From: Ectocarpus siliculosus
Taxonomy: Eukaryota; Sar; Phaeophyceae; Ectocarpales; Ectocarpaceae
NCBI GenBank assembly: GCA_000310025.1
Contig: FN649730.1
Location: 721,515 to 747,710, forward strand
Length of the DNA stretch: 26,196 nt
Reading direction: 5' to 3'
Positions within the stretch are counted from its first letter, which is position 1, and each line of letters opens with the position of its first letter. This document shows, one piece after another, positions 20,701 through 26,196 of the stretch. Made by a program: the position numbers and the translations under genes. The notes beneath the pieces were generated by a model, which had not been told where the DNA came from, did no database searches, and was given only the letters and a program-made list of their open reading frames with translations.

Positions 20701-23700
20701 AGGGCCTGGCTAAAGGGTCAAAGAGTCCGATTTTGCGCGTGACCATCGCTGGTGCCTCGTTCGATAAACTTGATCGAGCGACGCCACAATCAAAGAAGCT
20801 AAGGGCCGTGCGAGGACATGTAGCCGGAAAACGAGAAAGAAATCAATTCCTTGTAGCAAGAGGGAGGTCGGGGGATGACCACCCAATGCACCCTGTGGTC
20901 ACAACGGGAAGGATCTCCATCACCTGCAGGGCCAGTGCAACGTCAAGGAAGGTATCTACCAACTTGGTTTGTACCGTGCAATAATAACAAGCGTCGTGGA
21001 GAGTTGTCTTGTTTTATGCTCTTGTCGTCCCATTTATGTTCTGGACGTCAGTCTTTTCGCCTTTCGCTAACGAGGAAGGATCTCTCTCCTGATACCTGTC
21101 AGAGGATCTACACCAAGGTATGAGGATCTAACTACTGTAGGTGGCACAGTTCAGGAGCCAAGCCTCGCATATTGGTGAGGTGGGACTACCACTGTACGAC
21201 GGCTACAAACGCACTGTGGACGTTTGCTCACGTCGGCGTCAAGAAGGGCTGGCCTTATCTAACAATGTGCCCATGACCAAAAATCGCTGAATACGGCAAC
21301 TGCCGAAAACAGCGGAGTATGTTGACATACTGGCGACAACGGAAGGAGAGGACCCCCGACGAACGCTTCTGGGGTTTCTTTACACACACGCACACCCCTG
21401 GTCCCGTGAGAACGCGACGTGCTCCGTCCCGGCTTTATAGGGATGCGTGGTCAATAGTCTAACGACTTTTTCGGCAAGCACGGCTATGAGTAACTTCTCC
21501 CCCTCAGATAGGATAGACGGGCTAGGGGCCATCTTTCGCAAAATAGGAAGGAGCGATTGGCCATCGGTGGTCGGTCTTATGGGAACAACGCTCAGTCCTG
21601 TCGAGGACGCGTGGTCTAACAACGAAGGCATGCAAAAACATGACTACGCCCTCCCATGTCCGTCTCACGTCCACGAGGAGCGGCTGTCCCTTGAGCCCAA
21701 CCCTCAGGCGCGACTTGGTGATGTCGCACACAACATCTCGGGACTTGGATCCCTCCGGCACCGGCACTACCACGCTGAGCTCTTGCAGAGTCTGCGTCCA
21801 GTCGTACTTGTCCGTGCTGCCGCCGTTTCCGACCGCTGCAGAATCGGGGGGAGATACGGGAGACGCCGGGCGGGAAAGGTAATTCGCGGACAGAACTCAG
21901 AAGAGGTTATCTACTGTGTAAGATCTTTCTGAGCAACAGAACAAAAGAGGGCGATACGACGGTATCTACCAATGAATAGAGAGAGTGCGAATATCGTCGC
22001 AGGTAGACTACCCGTTTCGAGACAGTTCTTGGAGGAGATGCGCTGAGTCAATCAAGTCTTGGCAAAGATGGTTGGCGGACCCCTGCTGGTTATGGATATA
22101 TTTTTCTAGAAAATATGCATACCATCACAGAGAGATTACCCGTACGACATAACACATGCTTCTTCATATCTTGTGGGACATGGTTTCGAATCCAGCACAC
22201 ACGTTATGCCGGGCCAATAGGTCGCGAACACAAGCACCTACGGGTAGCAATTGTTGTTGTGGACACATTTTTCAGCAAACTTCGAAATTTCAACTCGCTC
22301 TTCTCCTTTGTAGGATACTCCACGCACTTCACAAGTTTGTTTCCAAGAAATGTCGTGCGGGAATCAGGAGATATACATAGAAATACCTTCCCGGCTGTAC
22401 AGACACATATACAACACAGATCTAGCGGGTATTTACTATATTGGCACCAGACCACTCTTTCCCTGGCAGTAGTAGTTGGTGCCCTGTAAACACTTTCGTT
22501 ATTGGTTGTCCTAGAGCTGCCACGCCTAAGCCTGTCGGGTTCTGAAGGTGGTAAAGACCGAGAATTCGACTACGGTAGGTGACATGAGAATCCGACTACG
22601 ATAGGTGACATGGGCGCAAGATATCACACCCCCTGGACCGATTCTCAAACCTGGACTTCTCCATGACGAAGAGGATGCATAAATGAAACGATGCGTTTTC
22701 GAAAGCTCTCGACGAGACGGCTCCAACGCCGCCGTTTTCGGCACTGCCACTCGTTTTGCTGTGGAGAGATCGAGCTTCGAAAATCCGTCCAGGGGGTGTG
22801 GTATCTAACGTTGCCACCTACGGTGGACCAGCACGCGGCAAGCCTCAAACCTCAAACACCACACAAGCACCAACCGGATCAAATCGGTGTGTACGCGAAA
22901 ATTCGAGCTCACGGTTGACTAGGGCAAGAAACGGCTGAATCCTTGTCGCGATAAAAGTCAAGGCAAGCACCGCAGAAGGAAGGTAGATTAACACCTCCTG
23001 TGTTGCCTTCTTCCTGCGTGACCCCGGCTGGTGCGTCCAGAATTGTACAGTAAGATGGAAGGACCGACGTCCAGAACAAATGGGATACAAAGCGAAGGGA
23101 TAAACAAAAAAAAAACAGAACAAATGGAACCACAAAAAACAAAAGAGGATAAAGAAGAAAAAAAGAGACGACAAAAAAAAACAAAAGGACAACAAAAACC
23201 TTACGAGGCGGGGAGTTGTCCTCTTCCTCGTCATTCTCTTTGTCGCCAGTCTCCTCTTCTTCTGGTCCGTCCCCACCGGCCGCCGCTGTTGCTGCTGCTG
23301 GTACCGCAGACAGTCCGCCAGCGGCCGCCGCAGCCTTCACGGCTTCCTTCATGTCCGCCGCCGCCACTCCCGTCTGGACCACGGTCGAAGTTCCCGCCGC
23401 ATCCTGTTTGGTCCACATATCATACAAGTACATGGTAGGCGTTACTGATATCTGTATCATCATGTCTGTTTTTGTCATATCATACATAGGCGTTCACCGA
23501 TCTACATGTATGATATCTGTTTGTCACATCATACATAAGCGTTACCCATACAAGATCTATCGTGGACTTATGTCTGTTTGACATATCATACAGAAGGCGT
23601 TCACCGATATCTATCGTGCATCATGTCTGTTTGTTGTATCATACGTAGGTTACCGATATATATCTATCGTGGGATATGTCTGTTTGTCATGTCATACATA

Positions 23701-25943
23701 ATAGGCGTTCATGGTGTGGGATGATACCGTTCAGAGGGCGCCCGTATGGAACGTTGCAGCAAGTAATCAAACACCACGGCAGATTCTTCGATGGTCGAAT
23801 AAAGTTTGGACTGCCGCGTCATATTCGGGGTGAACTCTGACGTTACTTCTTGTCCGATTGTAGTGATGGACAGCAACGACAACAACAGCGACAACATCAA
23901 TAACCAACAGCAACATGGTCATCATCACCAGCAGCAACAACAAACAACAACAGCAGCACCAACACAAACAACACCAAACAAAAACAACAACCCGAAAACC
24001 GACAGCCACAACCTTGCGCCATCCACTCACCGTCGAAGGCGCCGAGTCCACGTCGAACGCACCATCCTTTCCGACCTCCACGACCCCTTCTCCCTCGCCA
24101 CCACCCACACCACCGCCAGAGGAGGCCTCAGCAGCAGCATCAGCAGCAGCCAGCTTTCTCTTACGGTCTTCCTGCTCTGCCTGCGACGTACCCGAAGCAT
24201 AAGGCCAACAGAAATAAAACGGAGGGGGGGGGTGGGGAGGTACTCACGTTTTGCATGCCTTAGCTGTTAGGCCATTGGCTATGCGTTCTCATGAGGACGG
24301 CGGGTACTTGGTTATTTATACCTTGCCTACGAAAGAGGCGCATGCGTCTTGAGAGACGTCGAGACGGCATAGCTGTCGAGATAAAAAAAAAAAACATGGT
24401 GAACATGCACCTCATCGCGGGTGACTCCCCGTTCCTTTTGAACAAGTGGCGAAAAAAATGATTCGACACGTTTGCTGGTAGCGGATTTGGCTGCCACCCC
24501 CATTCGCGCGTCAGGCGTGACTGCGGTTGGAGTTTTATCGGCTACGAAGAACGAAGCATGGGCTTCCGCGCCAGCGCGTCTACGTTTACACTTCAGGGCA
24601 GCTGATATCGACTACAACAAGCCGTACGATTATCGGTTGCACTCGAGTTGTACGCCGGAGGATGCTCTGATGGATCGATCTAGGCGCCTTTTCTTGCCTG
24701 GACAGGTGGACACTGTATATCTTTCGGGTCACAAACGGTGTCTATTCTACAGTACGACACATCAAAGACCGCTTGTCTATGTCTACGAGGCCCATTGACG
24801 TCAACAACCCACTTTCTCGCGCCATGGTTCACCGAGGCGAAACAGCAGTGAAAACTTGTTCACGCAAAACTCGTGTGAACTATCTCACTAATCTTGGATA
24901 AATGTTTTGTTCGCAAGATGTGCGATCGCGTCGCAAACGACACTCGGTACTGGCGGCGAAGTCCGACACGATGAGTAGTCACATGTGGGCGCTTGATCAC
25001 AAGGATGCATACACGGCTGGGGTGAGCAGAGCACCTGAAAGCGACGACGTTTTCATCATACGGGAGCACCTGCACCCTCGAGAGCTGGCTTGCTGTGCGC
25101 GTGAAGAACCTTGTGCGTGTATTTTCCACGGTCAGTGAGATAGATCACTCACAGATTGTGTGAGCATGAGTTTCACCGCTGTTTCGCCTCGGTCAACCAT
25201 GGCGGGAGAAAGTGGGTTGTTTGCGCCAACGGGCATGAGGCATCATTCGCTCGACACACACGGGAAGTCGAGAAGCATGGTTGACGAATGTGACACCACG
25301 CTTGAGGAGAGAGAAGAAGAAGAGCTCTCCCCGGAGCCGTCGGACAACGAAGATGCCACTTTCAATGCCCTAAGCAACAAGGGAATTTCACAGTCCCGCG
25401 TGTGTTTCCTGATAAATCTCGATGATACTTTGCCCGGCGAAAGCAAGGGGTTGCCATGCTCTGTTGTGGTGTACATAATGCCCCAAACGGTACTTCGCCG
25501 ACTTCGAAAAACATCACGCCTCCAACGATCTCCAACCACATCTCCTTTTTCTCTCCCTCGATGGAGAGACGCAATCGCTACACAGGACATGTGACTGCTG
25601 TGGGCAGCATAGTCTACACCAAGGCCTAGCGAGAAACATCGAATAATAGGACGAGCATGAAGCTGTGATGTACAGATGCGGCCTAGAATGTCGCCACTTC
25701 AATATTCGCCAATGCAGTAGGTAGCAGCATTAGGCGGAGGCAGCAGCAACAAAATGATGAATTATGATTTCTTTTCGGACATTTAACCTCGGCACCCATA
25801 CATGGGCGACGAGAATCGTCCCGTCGTACCTTCTTTTTCGCCAGGGCTGCCTTCTTTTCTGCCCGCTTTTTCTCATCCGCCGCCCTGGCCTTCTGCCTCG
25901 TCAACTCCTCCTTCTCTGCGATTGCCTTTTGCCGACGAACCAC
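17318..25943 (-). CDS. NUDC: NudC nuclear distribution protein, 5'-partial, nine exons visible
   Basis: NudC is a cytoplasmic co-chaperone of HSP90 and of the dynein/LIS1 machinery, needed for nuclear movement, mitosis and stability of beta-propeller proteins (family knowledge). Exons in transcript order: 25943-25830, 24180-24031, 23403-23205, 21835-21669, 20317-20234, 19643-19581, 18912-18844, 18030-17947, 17356-17318. They total 969 nt in one open frame, giving 322 residues plus TGA. Landmarks are a Lys/Glu/Ala-rich coiled-coil segment (1-38), an acidic and Ala-rich linker (39-155), a CS domain starting KYDWTQTLQEL (164 onward) with GLKGQPLLVD, VKVDDSFWTLEDGKEV and NQMEWWKCVVKGDPEINTSK, then ENSKLSELDGETRKTVEKMM, FDQRQKAQGLPTADEMSKQE and the terminal HPEMDFSRAKIS. 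The NudC N-terminal domain (about 60-80 residues) is missing because the gene runs off the right edge. Confidence 0.95.
17357..17946 (-). other. NudC intron 8 with G/T-rich triplet repeats
   Basis: After the donor GTACGG the transcribed strand is rich in GTTGTTGGTGGTGG-type sequence (17705-17935) and ends in a pure (TTG)n run at 17672-17703. The long glutamine- or threonine-rich frames on the + strand here are antisense artefact. The acceptor TTTGTCAG precedes the final 39-nt exon. Confidence 0.85.
17672..17703 (-). repeat. (TTG)n / (CAA)n microsatellite
   Basis: About ten CAA units on the + strand, read as TTG in the NudC transcript. Confidence 0.97.
18913..19580 (-). other. NudC intron 6 with a degenerate repeat of about 65-75 bp
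   Basis: Between about 19330 and 19560 the transcribed strand repeats GATGCTTC(C)GGGGAT, AAGGGCGTGCACTTGAA and GCAACAA(A)TTG three to four times with heavy divergence. The array begins about 20 nt after the donor. The rest of the intron shows nothing recognisable. Confidence 0.7.
20391..20508 (+). mobile_element. tRNA-like (SINE-like) repeat, copy S4 (best preserved)
   Basis: It reads TGTACTCATAGTCGTGCATG, then TGCCGTAGTGGTTAGACC. The eukaryotic A-box consensus TRGCNNAGYGG matches TGCCGTAGTGG at 10 of 11 positions. About 50 bp later comes CCGGGTTCTCACCGG, a 4-bp stem with a 7-nt loop in T-arm position and a partial B-box. It does not fold as an intact tRNA: no clear acceptor or anticodon arm is seen. 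Confidence 0.78.
21396..21491 (-). mobile_element. tRNA-like (SINE-like) repeat, copy S5
   Basis: On the - strand it contains ACTCATAGCCGTGCTTGCC, ATTGACCACGCATCCC, GCCGGGACGGAGCACG and GCGTTCTCACGGGACCAGG. The A-box is disrupted by an A-run. Confidence 0.7.
21567..21650 (-). mobile_element. tRNA-like (SINE-like) repeat, copy S6
   Basis: On the - strand it contains GTAGTCATGTTTTTGCATGC, TTCGTTGTTAGACC, ACGCGTCCTCGACAGGAC and GTTGTTCCCATAAGACC. It is internally deleted relative to S4 and begins about 18 nt after the donor of NudC exon 4. Confidence 0.68.
22594..22825. mobile_element. MITE-like element, copy D (most complete)
   Basis: The left end reads CTACGATAGGTGACATGGG, then GATATCACACCCCCTGGACC. 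The right end, reverse complemented, reads CCGTAGGTGGCAACG, then AGATACCACACCCCCTGGAC. The inverted repeats extend inward to CTCGATCTCTCCA, about 65 bp per arm. The core CGACGAGACGGCTCCAACGC is shared with B and C. It is about 230 bp, non-coding, in NudC intron 3. Confidence 0.85.
22895..23040 (+). repeat. Dispersed repeat G, copy 2
   Basis: TCGCGATAAAAG, GGCAAGCACCGCA, CTCCTGTGTTGCC and GTGACCCCGGCTGG match 3885-4050 in order and orientation. Confidence 0.75.
23404..23715 (-). repeat. Minisatellite of about 51-62 bp built from the NudC intron 2 acceptor
   Basis: The authentic acceptor on the - strand is ATGATATGTGGACCAAACAG. Variants ending ACAAACAG (one ACAGAT-like) recur with their AG at 23466, 23517, 23574, 23627 and 23680. 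Each is preceded by CGGTGAACGCCTATGTATGA-type sequence and GATAGAT. Spacing is 62, 51, 57, 53 and 53. Confidence 0.88.
23860..24030 (-). repeat. GTT/TTG-rich tract after the NudC exon 2 donor
   Basis: The transcribed strand is dominated by GTTGTTTTTGTTTGG, GTTGTTGTTTGTTGTTGCTG and similar strings immediately downstream of GTGAGT. The asparagine- or glutamine-rich frames on the + strand are antisense artefact. Confidence 0.85.
24239..24311 (+). mobile_element. tRNA-like (SINE-like) repeat, copy S7 (partial)
   Basis: It reads GGTACTCACGTTTTGCATGC, CTTAGCTGTTAGGCCATTGG, CTATGCGTTCTCATGAGGAC. The 5' half of the family consensus is recognisable and the 3' half is lost. Confidence 0.65.
24442..25594 (+). 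other. Candidate nested or decayed coding region, unidentified
   Basis: Open frames 24442-24798 (about 119 codons, no early ATG), 24902-25138 (78 codons) and 25160-25594 (144 codons, ATG near the start) run in series on the + strand, antisense to NudC. The last two share a frame, separated by one stop. The third has an acidic stretch (TLEEREEEELSPEPSDNED). No conserved domain is recognised. It could be a degenerate transposable-element or nested gene fragment, or chance. Confidence 0.25.
25830..25943 (-). other. First visible NudC exon: basic/acidic coiled-coil segment
   Basis: It encodes 38 residues dominated by Lys, Glu, Ala and Arg (AIAEKEELTRQKARAADEKK and onward). This corresponds to the charged helical stretch between the NudC N-terminal domain and the linker. 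The acceptor CGCACAG at its 5' side and the donor AAG|GTACGA fix the boundaries. Nothing resembling the NudC N-terminal domain is visible between 25944 and 26196, so the upstream intron continues past the edge. Confidence 0.85.
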
Positions 25944-26196
25944 CTGTGCGCCCCCCCCCCCCCCACAATGGCCGGACAAAAATAACGGAAGAAGACACCC
26001 AGCAACCAAAAAAGCCGCCTTTATGTCCAAAAAATCTCCCAGGATGCTCAACGCTGGGGGGACTACCGCCACAGGGAACGACCTAATTTTAACTCCTGAA
26101 ACCAAAAAAGAAAGGGCACAGGGGCGCACAAGGGCGGCACTGATGCTGGGTACCCCGAAGTATATGTGGGGAAAGGCAAAAAAGTTTGGTGTACGG

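Larger units (their letters stand above)
20318..21668 (-). other. NudC intron 4 with three tRNA-like repeats
   Basis: A 1351-nt intron holding copies S4, S5 and S6. The remaining sequence (about 20520-21390) has no recognised gene or repeat. A 120-residue open frame on the + strand there has no motif support. Confidence 0.75.
20234..21835 (-). other. NudC CS (p23-like) domain exons 4 and 5
   Basis: The CS beta-sandwich is split between the exon 21835-21669 (VVPVPEGSKSRDVVCDI, then RLRVGLKGQPLLVD) and the exon 20317-20234 (GEMYNKVKVDDSFWTLEDGK). It finishes in the next exon (MEWWKCVVKGDPEI). The upstream junction is phase 1: the previous exon ends CCT C and this one starts CG GTC, giving Pro-Pro-Val. 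The other junctions are phase 0. The donor after LQK is GTGATG, a weaker site than its neighbours. Confidence 0.93.
21836..23204 (-). other. NudC intron 3
   Basis: It contains a T-rich stretch just after the donor (23204-23100 on the transcribed strand), dispersed repeat G copy 2, MITE-like copy D and a 26-bp direct duplication at 22560-22611. The 21836-22560 portion shows nothing recognisable. Confidence 0.75.
24181..25829 (-). other. NudC intron 1 (first visible), with S7 and a run of open frames
   Basis: This 1649-nt intron carries tRNA-like copy S7 near its 3' end. Between 24442 and 25594 there are three consecutive + strand open frames lacking the low-complexity look of the other introns. 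No family is recognised. Confidence 0.7.

Noticed and set aside
23404-23715. CRISPR-like regular array
   Set aside because: The window is eukaryotic, the whole ~54-bp unit repeats without unique spacers, and the units match the adjacent splice acceptor.
23709-23870. Possible extra NudC exon on the - strand (FTPNMTRQSKLYSTIEES region)
   Set aside because: The exons at 24180-24031 and 23403-23205 join in phase 0 without it, and it matches no part of the NudC family pattern. It is intronic by the simplest model.

Overview
The window looks like nuclear DNA from an intron-rich eukaryote, most likely a photosynthetic stramenopile such as a brown alga (Ectocarpus-like). That placement is inference. 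It rests on small exons (about 40-260 nt) separated by GT-AG introns of about 0.4-1.8 kb, mid-range GC, many homopolymer and triplet runs, and two conserved eukaryotic genes. The G/C homopolymer runs and a 100-N gap show that this is draft assembly.

Two genes account for all the coding sequence I can support, and they converge. On the + strand (1702-14488) 13 exons assemble in one continuous frame into a 589-residue alpha subunit of the mitochondrial processing peptidase (MPP-alpha, M16 family), with a presequence, a degenerate zinc motif and the glycine-rich loop. On the - strand (25943 down to 17318) nine exons assemble into the last 322 residues of the dynein/HSP90-associated protein NudC, with its complete CS (p23-like) domain and C-terminal region. 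The N-terminal exon or exons lie beyond the right edge. The two genes have no evident shared pathway; both are housekeeping genes.

Layout: 1-1701 is 5' flank with no recognised gene. 1702-14488 is MPP-alpha. 14489-17317 is the convergent intergenic region, with 3' flanks, an E/F-family repeat, a tRNA-like repeat and the gap at 15640-15739. 17318-26196 is NudC.

Most of the window is intron and holds most of the surprises. Several introns contain tandem repeats anchored at a real splice junction, so that each unit carries a copy of the exon end plus the donor, or of the acceptor. Examples are MPP-alpha introns 6, 7, 8 and 11 and NudC intron 2. Two of these decoys would give in-frame insertions of 37 and 21 residues. 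The introns also hold a dispersed tRNA-like (SINE-like) family in seven copies, a MITE-like family with long terminal inverted repeats in four copies, a second two-copy inverted-repeat family, two further repeat pairs, a 533-bp duplication and several minisatellites. The splice-junction-anchored repeats, seen independently in two unrelated genes, are my best candidate for something undescribed.
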